Below are positions 21,526 through 33,589 of a stretch of DNA of 64,000 nt, one piece after another; the stretch's first letter is position 1; every line of letters begins with the position of its first letter. A model generated the notes under the pieces. It made no database searches. It saw only the letters and a program-made list of their open reading frames with translations, and was not told where the DNA came from. The translations under genes and the position numbers were made by a program. Source of the stretch: Ottelia alismoides (taxonomy: Eukaryota; Streptophyta; Magnoliopsida; Alismatales; Hydrocharitaceae); the NCBI GenBank assembly GCA_037367405.1, contig JAZKJV010000085.1:62001-126000 (forward strand), in the 5' to 3' direction.

Positions 21526-24500
21526 GACTAAGACAACCATTAGCTGATAGGATTTTTAGGAATTGTATGTGCTAAACCACGCCTAAATGAATGATCCATT
21601 CTAGGATTTAGTACTTTCAAGAAATGCCATTCTCTTTGCGACCTTTTTGATCAACTCAAATCACCTCAATGACATGGAGTTAGCAGTGATTGAGTTCCAG
21701 TGAGGCAGTTGGAGGAAGAAGAGGTTCTTGAAAGAGGAAAGGACGAATGAGTCTCTTCCCAACCTAATCCCGTTGTACATATTAGTCATGTTGACTTTTA
21801 TTTTTAAAAACAAAGGAATCTACGTAGAATCCCATATCACCTAAATTTAGACTCTAATCAATGCAAACTTGGATCCATTGATCTTGTCTCATCGAGATTG
21901 ATCTGATGAGTGCATTTATGATCTTTCATAGTAAAATTATCAAGGGACCTCTGACTCAAAAATGGACAAAACATTTATGGTCCCCAAATCTAAAACTAAT
22001 CCATAAATTTCTTAAGGGGATTGTATCCATATTGATAACAATAAAAATCTTACATATTTTGAACACTTTTTTTGTTCAAAATTTACATTCTAAGATATTT
22101 TATGCGTAATGTTTGTGCATCAACCTTTGTTCTCGCGTGTCTTCCTTATCCATATTGGCTTCTGTGTGTATAACATATCAAGATTTACCTATTACTAGGT
22201 CTACCTACTCAAATGGCATGGACCACATACATATCTTTTGAGATGTCCATGTGGAAAATTTCATGCAAAACATATATAAATGAGGCATCGCAATGTAGGT
22301 TATGCTTTACGCTCGACTAGATCACAAGCCTAGCATAAGATAGGGTGTGTACAATGTTAAATTTCTTGTCCCTAGCGTCTTAACCCTACGTTGCTTAATA
22401 GCATGTTTTTCGAGAACTAAGATTCCTCACTACTGATCGGAAGACTCTGGCTGGGACTTGCCGGGCGTATGGGTCATAACCCCCACAGTCTATTCCACTA
22501 TACTAGCGGTTCTAACCAATCCATTAGCACTTGTGGAATGAACTGCGAAAGCATATCCTGAGCACAATCCAAAATCTTGAAAGATCCCTCTAAATAAGGT
22601 GCCAAGTTAAGTTTGAAGTTGCTTTTAATCCTAAACTACCATATCTTCTTCACGGAGGAACCTAGAGGAAAACAAAATCTACAACATCACTTTCTAATTC
22701 TTGACACTTGTAGTTCTTGTACCTCTTGATGGTTCCATCTATTGGCAATTTTCATTGAGTTAGACCTATTGCTTATGTGGTTTCTAGATGATCTTTGGTG
22801 TATAGAGATTCTTTGTACTTGATGAACTTAAGTTTCATCGACATAATACATTGAAATTGAGATAAATACTTTAATAAATTTGAATTCATACATTGATATT
22901 GCACACTTAGAAGTACATGCATGTAAATAAGAAATATATATTAACAATAAAAACATACATAAACATGTAGAAGAATCCAAAAAGAAACAAAGAAGAAGAT
23001 AGACTCTATGCATGTATATGTGTGCAGACCGAACACAAAAAATTGAATAAATGGGCAAGCAAGGTCTATTTATGACCCTCACCCAAAAACTGAGGTCATA
23101 GGCAATGGTCAACTAAATAAAAAGTAGGAAAAATAGTGATTGTTTATAAAAAGATACAATAAATTGTATATAAAATCATAAAATTAAACTATGCGAGATA
23201 TACACAAAAATATAAATCGACATACATTATTATTTATGTATATTTCACAAAAAATATTGACTACACAACTGTCAATAGAAACCAAACCCTAATTCTTAGC
23301 ATATGAACTCCATGCAAATTTCATTATTTTAAATACATTAAATCTTAAAAATAATTTAAAGTTGAGTCAGTCCATTTGTGGTAAGTTGAATTCTAGACTT
23401 ATTGTACAACTCTACCAACATCTTAATTATTTTATACAAAGAAATCATAAGATCTGTTTTCTTTGATTTAAATTTCATTTATTTCTTTGTATCATCTATT
23501 TTTTAAACATGTAAAATGCAATAACAATTATAATAAAGACATATAAAAATAGGTTCATTATATATAGGTATAACTGACCTATGTTCTAACCTCTATAATT
23601 TCTATCAATTGTAAATTACAAGAACAAAAGGCAACAAAAATATAAATATGTGCCTAATATATTGTACAATTAAAATAAAATCTAAAAAGATACATGTTGT
23701 TAATAAGAAAACAAAAATAAAAATAACAAAAATCCAAAATTGAGGTATAATGCACCTATAAAATTAAATCTAAATTGTAATTTTGAATTATGAGCCGATT
23801 TGACATAAATAATCTTCTACAAAATGGCATATCTCAAAATTTTGAATAAATTTTGTGTTTACATTTTTTGATTTGAGGTCATATACTATTTATTAAGAAT
23901 TTTACATATTTTTTTGATAATTTTTGGATATTTGAGGATTCATCATGTGTTGCATGCTGAGTGGTATTCTTCTACTTCGTGTAACATATCATGGAACTTC
24001 TACGCGAGATGGAGGCCAATATTTGACCTTAAATTTCTCCCTCAATAGTGCAAAACTTAGATCATCTTCCAATACATGTTTGACATCCCTTCGGTCCTTG
24101 TCTCTAAGAACCACCTAACCTTGTCCAACCATTGACCACCAAACCTTATATAAGCTTCGCAAGTTTCATCAAAGTAACTACTTCCTCTTCTGCAACCATA
24201 ACTTTGACAAAGCTTCGATGAGCTTCGCTTCAGTAAATCAAGGTGAGCGGAGAAAGAGGGCCATACATAAACATAGTGATTTGTATCCCCCTAACTTGGT
24301 GGGTCGAGCTTCCCTTCCCATGATTGGAGGAACGCACATCATTAGAACATTCAGAGCTCAAATCACATGTCATATACCCTCGCTTTCTTCGTCATCATTT
24401 CATCCATTGCAGGCTTAGTATTTTGAGTATTATGTGGACATATCTATTCTAACCATCGTTCCCTTCATAAATCAAATTCACCATCACTAACCATCGACTC

Positions 24501-25379
24501 CACTCTTCTCCCTCCATGTGAGATAGAGGACTTCCTCCTATCCGTTTCCCATTCCATTCAAGGAGTTTGGTTCCCCCAAGCATCCTCACGAGTTTTCGTA
24601 GGAGCCACACCTTCATTGATGAACTCCATCTTAGATACCCCTCTTCCTTTGATTATTTAATTCCATTTTGATTGGGTTTTGTTACCATAGTGTTTGTCAA
24701 TTTTTCGCAAGTCTTGACGATGGGATTCGAGGCTCGTAGCACACACATTGTTTATTTACCGACTGCTAAAGCATTGTCATTCTGCTCGATATACAAAGTG
24801 AAAGAGGGTGCTTCAACTCTCGATTTCTTCTTCGAACTTCAAGCCGTAGTCAAGGAGATTCCGATTAGACTAGTCACATAACATTTGGACTACATGGTCA
24901 ACATATTTCGAGAGATAGAGATAGCTCCAAGCAGTCAAAGCTCTTCTCCTTCCTCCACCACCCTCCACCAATCGATCGGGAGAGAGAAGCTACATGCCAC
25001 TACATGTTCTAATCGCGGACATCTATGGTGCATCAATCGACATTTTTGAAGAAGCATAATAGTAGACCAAATAAACATTCTAAATATGGTTGTTTGTAAC
25101 ATTTTTATTTCAACACTTAATATTTACCACGTAAGTGTACCATGGGTCGAACACAAGGAGGCAACTCACTACTTAGGTCAAGAACACAAAAAAGTCCGCT
25201 AATTTATATATTTTTGTGTGCATAACATAGAGATTTTGTTGTGCTTCTTTTCTTGAGCTACAAGAGAAGTACCCTTAGTAATACTCCATTCTCCAACCAA
25301 ATATGTTTCAATAGACCGTCATCAAGTTTTCACATGGATATCTAATTCAAATGCACTCTAGGAGTGTTCCTCACATCTT
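21526..25379. other. Unassigned AT-rich intergenic sequence
   Basis: No gene or complete element recognised in 3.8 kb. 22900-23950 is very AT-rich. At 25140-25170 the phrase GGGTCGAACACAAGGAGGC resembles a phrase near the end of the Athila LTR (47298-47312), so an old Gypsy LTR edge may be present. Confidence 0.45.
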
Positions 25380-26400
25380 TCAACTTTAAAAGGACTCTAG
25401 TAAGATTATAAGATAACTTTTCCCAAGAATGCCGAAATCACTAGAAGTATAGGATGCGAAAAACCCCTATCAGAGATCACACTTAAGGTTGAACCACTAT
25501 CAACTAACCAAAAAATTTTACTGTCAACATTCACCATGTCCACATTAGATTTATAATGAGAAAATCATGCTTAACAGTGACAACAACGCATTTTCTTTCT
25601 TCCCATTGATTTCTTTCTTTTCCTATTTTAACTCACTTTGGAGTTGGAATCAATAATTTTTGATGTTGCCATTCTTCTCAAAATAAATACATTCTAGAAC
25701 TTTGTAATTGGATCTAGACTTCTTTCTGCTACAATCTCTTTCGTTACCGATCATGAATCTATCTATTTTCTTATTTTATGTGACCACAAATCTTCTACAA
25801 GTCTCCTTGTTTAGAAGACAATTCTTGACAATCTTCAAGGAAATAATTCCATTCCATCTTGTATGAAGTTAATGAGATAACTTTGAAATGTTACCCAACT
25901 GTTTGGAAGAGTAGCAAGTAGCAGTAGACCTAGAACTCCAGCTTTGAATTTTGTTCCCATGCTTGAAAGCTAATTGATGATTCCTTGAAATTCATTCAGA
26001 TGATATAGAACAAATTTACCATATGTGGATCTCAAGTACATTGATATCTTGAGTAAAAGCAAGTTGTTATTCCCGACCTTCGACGCATACATGCTCTTAA
26101 TTTGGACAAAAGTATTTGTACACGACTCTCATTTTGAATGTGACTGTATACATTTTCATCCAAAAATAGTTAGATGAACCCACAAACCGACTCAAGCTCG
26201 AATTCACGTTCTTAATCACTTTTGGATTTTAATCACTTTTGGATTTTTATTTTTTGGATGACAAAAACTAGGAGGTGCATGGACTCCATAAATAAGAAGT
26301 CCTTTCATCTTGATTTTTCACAAATTGTAATTGGTTTGTTTAGGTTGATCGTCGTGATGATGTTATGGTCTATCTTATCAACCGCATCATACTCTGATAT
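25380..26400 (-). pseudogene. Copia relic: gag and protease region
   Basis: Minus-strand, heavily mutated. From 26090 down, gag-like pieces read LNEFQGIINQLSSMG and VLGLLLLATLPNSW, the conserved UBN2-type gag segment. A Cys-rich remnant of the zinc knuckle lies near 25600. The protease motif survives as WLVDSGSTLSVISDRG near 25520-25470. A worn primer site (ATATCAGAG on minus) at about 26386-26397 suggests that the 5' LTR lay at 26400-26750. No intact frame remains. Confidence 0.65.
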
Positions 26401-26840
26401 TATTTGATGGAAATCAATTCTTTATATAGATCGAAATGACAAAAAATACAAAGATGATAAGCACATCGTGCGCAACATATCGAATTCATGTTAACTACAA
26501 CCACATATAGAGTTCAAGCACGAATGCATATAATAATTTTAAGGTGGAAAACCCCTAACATCAGGATAAGAAATCATTAGCCTGATCATAATACAAAATC
26601 AAGCATTATAAATATATTAGTCTCATGTAAGTGACTTATGCAAAGCCGACCCTCTATATGGAGCTAGAAATCACAAAATAATGGATCAAAGTAGAGATGA
26701 AAAAACTTCATCAAGCTGATATAATAAGCTTCAAAACCGCATAACAAAATGTGGGAGAGTAACAACTTTAAAGATATTCCAAACGTTGTTACATTATCTA
26801 CCAACCTTCATTCTTCTCCCTTTCTCTCTGATTTTTTCTG

Positions 26841-27098
26841 GATTTTTATCAGTTTTGCCCCTCTAAGATATTGCAATATCAGTTATGCCCATGTTTTTTG
26901 GAATATCAATTGTGCCCCTACCTTCTTGCAAAATTTATATTTCTGCCCTTTTATAATATCAGTTATGCCCCTACTTTACCTTAACAGAAGGGCAGAACTG
27001 TGAATTTTCCAAGAAGGTAGGGGCACAACTGATATTCCAAAAAAAGAGGGGCATAACTGATATTGCAATATCTCAGAGGGGTACAACTGATAAAAACC
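26841..27098. mobile_element. Foldback MITE with ~110-bp inverted arms
   Basis: The left arm (26841-26951) and right arm (26988-27098) are near-complements over about 110 bp. Both carry the words TTTTTATCAGTT, TTGCAATATCAGTTATGCCC, GGAATATCARTTGTGCCCC and TTCTGCCCTT. The loop is about 36 bp. It has no coding capacity. The arms match those around 17467 and 19450. The superfamily is uncertain because T-rich flanks hide the target duplication; Mutator-like is possible. Confidence 0.85.
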
Positions 27099-27687
27099 CT
27101 TTTTTTCTTGTGCTATGATAACTTGTGTTGGGATGCAATGTTTCCTCCCTAGTTATAGTTTATGTGAAGCCTTGTGCATCCCCCAAACTATCTCATATGG
27201 AAATCTGTATAATCACATTAATCATCAAAGAGAGAATACATGAATCATGTAGTTTTTCAGTAAATCTTGCATCACAAATCAATTAAATTGTCTAATATGG
27301 AGGAGACCATACCTAATATTTTCTATCATATTTACATGCATTGTGCGAGCATTATATTGACTCTATTGATTCTACTGAGTATTATTTTTGGACATTTGAT
27401 GTAGTCAATCTCACTCGTGGTATCACATGACCAACTCTTAGGATCTTTCTACCATAGTTGCTCTCTCGTCTACATCCACTAAATGATTTAGATGGCTATA
27501 ACTTTCTTACCATCCTTTGTGGACTATCATAAATGTAAAAGTTGAGTCAAAGACTATTCTCCCAGATGATATAAGAGAATGAGAAAATTTCCATGAACAA
27601 CTCCCATTCCATTATCGCATTAGAACCCTTTATATTTCCTCTCATTATTATAATTTCCCTGGCATCATTCATGGGAAGGAGATGGAT
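27099..27687. other. Unassigned sequence left of the Copia insertion
   Basis: No domain recognised. It ends with the TSD base block ATAAC at 27688-27692. Confidence 0.5.
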
Positions 27688-27692
27688 ATAAC

Positions 27693-27994
27693 TGTGAGAA
27701 ATATCAAAATGACCTCGCGCTCAACTCGCCGGCGGCGGTTACGCAAGCCGGCAGTTGCGCGGAGGCCGAGTCACACGCGTGAAACGCGCGCAAGTAGGGC
27801 GTGGTTGGAGAGGGGCGGACTATGCGAGGGGCACATCACGCCCTATAAATAAACCTCCTGATGGAGGGGAAGATACACACGGACGCAGCACGCTCCATAC
27901 CTTCGCATAGGGAGCCCTCTCCCATCCCCATCTCGCCGTCTCTCTCTCGTTCTCTCGCAGCTTACAAGGAGGGCGTACCTCGACACGATCAAGA
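27693..27994 (+). repeat. 5' LTR of the Copia element
   Basis: 302 bp, TGTGAGAAATATC to GATCAAGA, GC-rich. The promoter TATAAATA is at 27844-27851, about 150 bp before the end, consistent with U3-R-U5 organisation. Confidence 0.95.
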
Positions 27995-27995
27995 C

Positions 27996-28007
27996 TGGTA
28001 TCAGAGC
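27996..28007 (+). promoter_or_regulatory. Primer binding site of the Copia element
   Basis: TGGTATCAGAGC, one base after the LTR; complementary to initiator-Met tRNA. Confidence 0.95.
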
Positions 28008-29124
28008 TCGTGGTGTTCGCGATCCGATCCCGATCATCTATTCCACCATCTCCGACGGTGGTCATCCATTTCTTTCGCTCGATGCCGCTGCCGCTCAACA
28101 ACAAACCCGTGTTAGGGTTTTTCTCGAGGTATTTATTTTGAGAAGCCGCTGGAACTCAAAGCATCGTCTTTTTTTTATTATTTTCCATATAAGCACCTTT
28201 GCACATAACCTTTACTCACGTGAACCCTCTTTTTGCCTTTTACGTCATATGACCCTTTTTTTTATAACTTAATCACGTGAACCCTGTCCCACCCTATGCT
28301 TTCTTCGTAAACCCCCTTTTTTTTTTAACTTTTCCATCATGTGAACTCACCTTTGTAAGTTTTTTTTGGCAAAACCCCCTGGTCTCTTTTACTAAGAAAG
28401 CTCTCCTTTTTTTTTGCCTGTACGTTCTTAAGCCTTGACGTTAAGAGCCTTTGTTTTTTTTTGGCACTATGTTTTTAAAATCAATTGTTATTTTTTGGTT
28501 GTATATCACTATTCGTGTTGCCTAAAGGTTTCTATGTTTTAACGTAATTTTTTTGCGCACAAGTTCGTTTCTTTTCTGTGTTTTTGGCACCCAGTTTTTT
28601 TTAAAATTAGTTGTCATTTGTTTCCTTTCTTACAAAAAAAAACCCTTTAAAGTTTGAGAAGAACCTTGTTTTTTAAAGAAAAAAACTATTTTTTGTAATA
28701 GCTAATATATCAAAAAGGTTGTTTTATTCATTAGTTTTAATCCGATAAGTTTTTTTCTTTATTGACCTCATTCAAAATTCATAAAGTAACTCATGTTAAT
28801 CTCGTCGATCAGTTTTTTTTATCTGCTTGTTGCTTAAAATCAAACTCTGCTTTGTTCATCAATTCACGGATATTTAGTTTTGGAAAGGTTAATTAAGTAG
28901 GCTTTTTTAGGGTAATTAACCTTAGACTTTTTTTAAAAAAAGGTGGAAGGGGATTTGTTTATACTTGTTTGATTGATTAGTTCAGAAATCTGTTTTATCC
29001 TTAAAATATTTTTTTATATATATCATTAACTTTCTTTCTGCTTCTTTATTGCTATAAAAAACTTATTCTAGTTAAATATATTAGTCTCACACAAACTTAT
29101 ATTTATTCCTTTAGATCAACAAAA
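28008..29124 (+). other. Untranslated leader of the Copia element
   Basis: No open frame. After a GC-rich start it is dominated by T-runs, with recurring CACGTGAACCCT words at about 28215 and 28275 and a CATGTGAACTC variant near 28339. It probably holds the RNA packaging signal; that is inference. Confidence 0.7.
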
Positions 29125-32100
29125 ATGACAAGCAAGACAATTGCCACTGAGGTGGGGAAAATTGAGTACCTGAACGGTACCAATTACGAATTATGGAGTT
29201 GAAAGATCTACTATGGCCTGTTGCACGATAGCATACACACCATTATAGACAAACCTGGCCCAAACTTATCTGAAAATCCAACTGTGGATGAAATTAGGTC
29301 CCGCGAACAGTGGGAGAAAATAGATAATAGGGCTAGGAGCTTTATGCTGACCCATATGGATCTGAACCTGATTCGGGTCTTCGAGACCTGTGAATCAGCT
29401 TACGAGCTCTGGACCGCGGTTAAGGACAAATACCACTCCAAATCGGAGGTGAGCGTCCAGCTTCTTCTACACAAGTACAATTCGTGTAGAATGAAGGAAT
29501 CTGAAAGCGTCCTCGAGCACGTGAACAAGATGATCGTGATGGCCAAGGATCTTGCGGCTGCTGATTGCGCGATTCCAGAGAGGATGCAAATCGCGGCCAT
29601 ACTAGGAAGTCTCCCTCCATCATTCGACATGGTTGCCACATCTCTGAGGATGAATGGCAACATTAAGTCCGTGACGGACTTACCTGCACAGTTGGCAATT
29701 GAGCAGGACCTCTCCAAACAAAGATCGAAAGCTGAGATCTTTGAGGTCGAGGAGGAAGAAGAAGCGAATGCCGTGCACGCGAAGAAAAGGCTAGGCCCCT
29801 CCAAGGCGAATTTCAAGGGAAAGAGTGGGAAATACCCACGCGGCTCTTGCTACGGTTGTGGCAAATATGGCCATTTCAAGGTCAATTGCCCCAACAAGAA
29901 GAAGCCGGGAAATTCTAAAGTGCCTGAAAATAAAGGCAAAAAGAAAATGGAATTTGCGGCTATCGTGGAATGCAACTCCGTCATCACGGACAGTGATGGA
30001 TGGTGGATCGACTCTGGAGCAACCAGACACATCGCCAAGACGAAGGAAGGCCTGGTGGACTTCAAGGAACTGAGCAAAGGCGAACAGAGGATCTTCATGG
30101 GGAACAACACCTACCTGGATGTGGAAGGTGTTGGGACATACATACTTGACCTGGGAGATAGCATTATGGTACTGAATGATGTACTGTATGCCCCAGGGAT
30201 ACGCCGGAACCTGATCTCTGTCCCTGTGCTGCTCAAGAAGGACTTCGAAGTTAGGTTTTATAATAAGCGTGTATCTATAGGCAAGAATAAGAAGGTCTAT
30301 GCGATGGGAAAGTTTGTGCCCGAGCATGACCTGTTTTGTCTTCCTGTAATAACTTCTAGTGAATCAATGAATGTCTCTTCTGATTATTCCTTGTGTTGTT
30401 TGTCTGATTATGACTTGTGGCACATGCGACTAGGTCATCCAGGAAATTCTAAGATGGATCAAATGATTAAGGCAGATTTGTTGCCTAAGATCACGGGTGC
30501 AAGGACATTGCCCTGCGAACACTGTCTGACCGGTAAAATGACGAGAAAACCCTTCTCAACCGGAATTCGGTCAACGGAGTTATTAGGTTTGATCCATTCA
30601 GACATATGTGGACCACTGAGCGTCAGCACACATAGAAATAAGGAATATTTTATAACATTCATTGATGACTACTCGAAGTTCTCCTATGTCTATCTCTTAG
30701 GAAGAAAGTCGGAAGCACTTGAAATATTTAAGAGATACAAGACAGAAGTGGAGACAAGATTGGGAAAACCAATCAGGACTCTTAGGACAGATAGAGGTGG
30801 GGAATATACCTCAAAGGAGTTTGAGGATTACTGTATTCAAGCAGGCATTCGTAGGCAGACTACAATGCCCTATACACCACAGCAGAATGGTGTAGCTGAA
30901 AGAAAGAATCGAACTTTAATGAATGCAGTAAGGTGTATGCTTTCACACTCAGGACTCTCCAAGAAATTTTGGGGAGAGGCAGTGTTGACTGCGAACTATA
31001 TACAGAATAGGATTCCCACCAAGTCCGTAGAATCAACGCCATATGAAATATGGAATGGCAGAAAGCCCGAGTTGGGCCATCTCCGGAAATGGGGATGTGT
31101 TGCACATGTTCTGGTACCTAGTCAGCTTAGGGACAAGCTAGACTTCAGGACATTAAAGTGCAAGTTTATTGGGTATAGTGAGAATTCTAAAGGATATAGG
31201 TTCTTCCATGAAAATAAAGGTCTGATCGAAAGTCGTGATGCTACTTTCCTTGAAATTCATCAAGAAAAGGAGCATGAAATAGAGGAATCAGATCCTCTGA
31301 TTGTCTTACAAGACAATGAAGACGACTTGAGCATTAGACAAGAACTTGAGGATGATATCGATCATCCAAATGTAGAGAATGAACCTATGGAACATGATGA
31401 TCCTTTAGAGGAAGTGGGTGGACCCACACAACCCACGAGTATAATCGGCAACAAGAGACCCAGAACACGGCCCGCATGGATGGAAGATTACCATTTCTAT
31501 GGATGCGAGGCGTCGTGCTACACCGTGGATGAGGATGTCGCGGATTGTACAGATCCCATATCCTTTAATGAAGCTATGGCTTCATCTGAGTCGGAATCAT
31601 GGTCGGCCGCCATGAGAGATGAGTTGGACTCAATCGAGCGAAACGGTGTTTGGGAATTATGTGATTTGTCAGAAGGTAGGCAATCCATAGGATGTAAGTG
31701 GGTATTCAAGAAAAAGTACCGAGTTGACGGTACTGTTGACAAATACAAAGCCAGATTAGTTGCCAAGGGTTATACTCAGCAAGCTGGAATAGATTTCCAG
31801 GAAACCTACTCTCCAGTGGCTAAGTTTGCGTCCATTCGGATGATCTTAGCCATAGTCGCATATATGGATTTGGAACTATTCCAAATGGATGTGAAGACGA
31901 CCTTCCTTAATGGAGAATTGAGGGAGGAGATTTATATGCGACAACCTGATGGATCTCAGGTTGAAGGTCAGGAGAAAAAGGTTTACAAGTTAAGAAAGTC
32001 ATTATATGGCTTAAAGCAGTCTTCACGGCAATGGTATCTCAAATTTCATGAGAAAGTTATTCAATTTGGATTTGTTTCAAATAAATTGGATAACTGTGTG

Positions 32101-33105
32101 TATGTCATGAAGAGTGGGAGCAGGTTTGCAATCATGTCATTGTACGTAGATGACATTCTGCTCGCAGGTAATGACATACAATTGCTCAATGAAATCAAAC
32201 AGAAATTGAGCAATGAATTTGAGATGAAGGACATGGGCGAAGCATCCTATGTTCTTGGAATTCAAATAACAAGAGACAGGGACTCAAGGACATTGAGCCT
32301 TAGTCAAGAAAGATATTTGCATACTGTATTAAGGAGATTTGGAATGCAGAACAACACTCCAGCTCCAACACCACTTGTGATGGGAAAGAGACTCAGTAAG
32401 AGTCAATGTCCCGGAAAGGGACAGAAATCTTTAGATGTACCATATGCACAAGCGGTAGGAAGTTTAATGTATGCAATGTTGTGTACTCGACCTGATTTAG
32501 CTTACCCAGTAAGCTTAGTCAGTAGATAACAAAGCAATCCCGGTCCAGCACATTGGGAAGCTGTAAAGAGGATTCTTCGATATCTGAAAGGGACAGTACA
32601 TCTAAAACTTGTGTATCAAGCAGAATCGCTTGAGGTGGTAGGATACTCCGATGCCGATTTCGGAGGGGATGTGGATGATAGAAAATCCACATCAGGTTAC
32701 CTGTTCATGTTTGGTGGTGCAGCCGTTTCTTGGGGTAGCAAGAAACAAGGATGTGTATCTCGACATACACAGGAGGCTGAGTACATTGCATGTAGCATGG
32801 CCACCACTCATGCTGTATGGATCAGGCGTTTTCTAGAGAACCTAAGCCTCGAATTGGTCAAAGGGCCAATTGAAATGTATTGTGACAATCAAGCTGCGAT
32901 AAGCTTGATCAATAGTGGGGCTAATAGTTCTAAAGGAAAACACATTGAGATCCAATATCACTATATACAAGATATAGTGGCGAAGCAAGAAATCACGGTA
33001 ACCTACATACCTACCAGTGACATGTTGGCTGATTCCCTTACTAAGGGAATAGTAGCAGGAACATACATTAAACATGTTGGTTTAATGGGACTCAGAAATG
33101 CATGA
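29125..33105 (+). pseudogene. Copia Gag-Pol polyprotein, two premature stops
   Basis: 1327 codons in one frame from ATG at 29125. TGA at 29200-29202 (codon 26) and TAA at 32527-32529 (codon 1135) interrupt it; no frameshift is needed. Domains by codon: UBN2-type Gag about 30-200; CCHC zinc knuckle (CYGCGKYGHFKVNC) 242-255; aspartic protease WWIDSGA, Asp 296; integrase HHCC 433/438/464/467 and catalytic D493, D556, E592; reverse transcriptase from about 856 with QMDVK (D922) and YVDD 1007-1010; RNase H from about 1170 with YSDADFGG, EAEYIA and YCDNQAA. The polyprotein would make virus-like particles, reverse-transcribe and integrate the element. The first stop blocks Gag; the second removes RNase H. 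The CGA-to-TGA type of change is plausible for the first stop. Confidence 0.93.
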
Positions 33106-33211
33106 GTCAGGGAAGAGGTATTTCATGAACAATGAGCCTCACTAAAGACATCTCCATGTGTATACTACACGAATAGTGGGAGTATAGAATTTTTTTTTGA
33201 TCGCTTCGGTC

Positions 33212-33221
33212 AAGTGGGAGA
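33212..33221 (+). promoter_or_regulatory. Polypurine tract of the Copia element
   Basis: AAGTGGGAGA directly precedes the 3' LTR and would prime plus-strand synthesis. Confidence 0.92.
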
Positions 33222-33524
33222 TGTGAGAAATATCAAAATGACCTCGCGCTCAACTCGCCGGCGGCGGTTACGCAAGCCGGCAGTTGCGCGGAGGCCGAGT
33301 CACACGCGTGAAACGCGCGCAAGTAGGGCGTGGTTGGAGAGGGGCGGACTATGCGAGGGGCACATCACGCCCTATAAATAAAACCTCCTGATGGAGGGGA
33401 AGATACACACGGACGCAGCACGCTCCATACCTTCGCATAGGGAGCCCTCTCCCATCCCCATCTCGCCGTCTCTCTCTCGTTCTCTCGCAGCTTACAAGGA
33501 GGGCGTACCTCGACACGATCAAGA
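33222..33524 (+). repeat. 3' LTR of the Copia element
   Basis: 303 bp, identical to the 5' LTR except for one extra A in AATAAAACC. TATAAATA at 33373-33380. Confidence 0.95.
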
Positions 33525-33589
33525 ATAACAAACAATAATGGATTGGTATGTTATTCATATTTAATGTTATTAATATAAGTGATTACTAA

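Larger units (their letters stand above)
27693..33524 (+). mobile_element. Ty1/Copia LTR retrotransposon, young, structurally complete
   Basis: A 5.8-kb element flanked by the perfect 5-bp duplication ATAAC (27688-27692 and 33525-33529). Its LTRs are 302 and 303 bp and differ by a single A in the run after the TATA box, so the insertion is very recent. The PBS is at 27996-28007 and the PPT AAGTGGGAGA at 33212-33221. A 1.1-kb T-rich leader with no frame precedes gag-pol. One polyprotein frame (29125-33105) covers Gag, protease, integrase, reverse transcriptase and RNase H in Copia order, with two in-frame stops. The RT/RNase H style is Tork-like (tentative). The LTR ends in AAGA, not the usual CA. 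The TSD supports that end. Confidence 0.95.

Noticed and set aside
25130..25175. Athila LTR edge (GGGTCGAACACAAGGAGGC)
   Set aside because: One phrase only; the neighbouring sequence does not stay collinear with the Athila LTR.
29791..30327. Minus-strand open frame of 178 codons
   Set aside because: Shadow of the Copia gag/integrase frame with no domain of its own.
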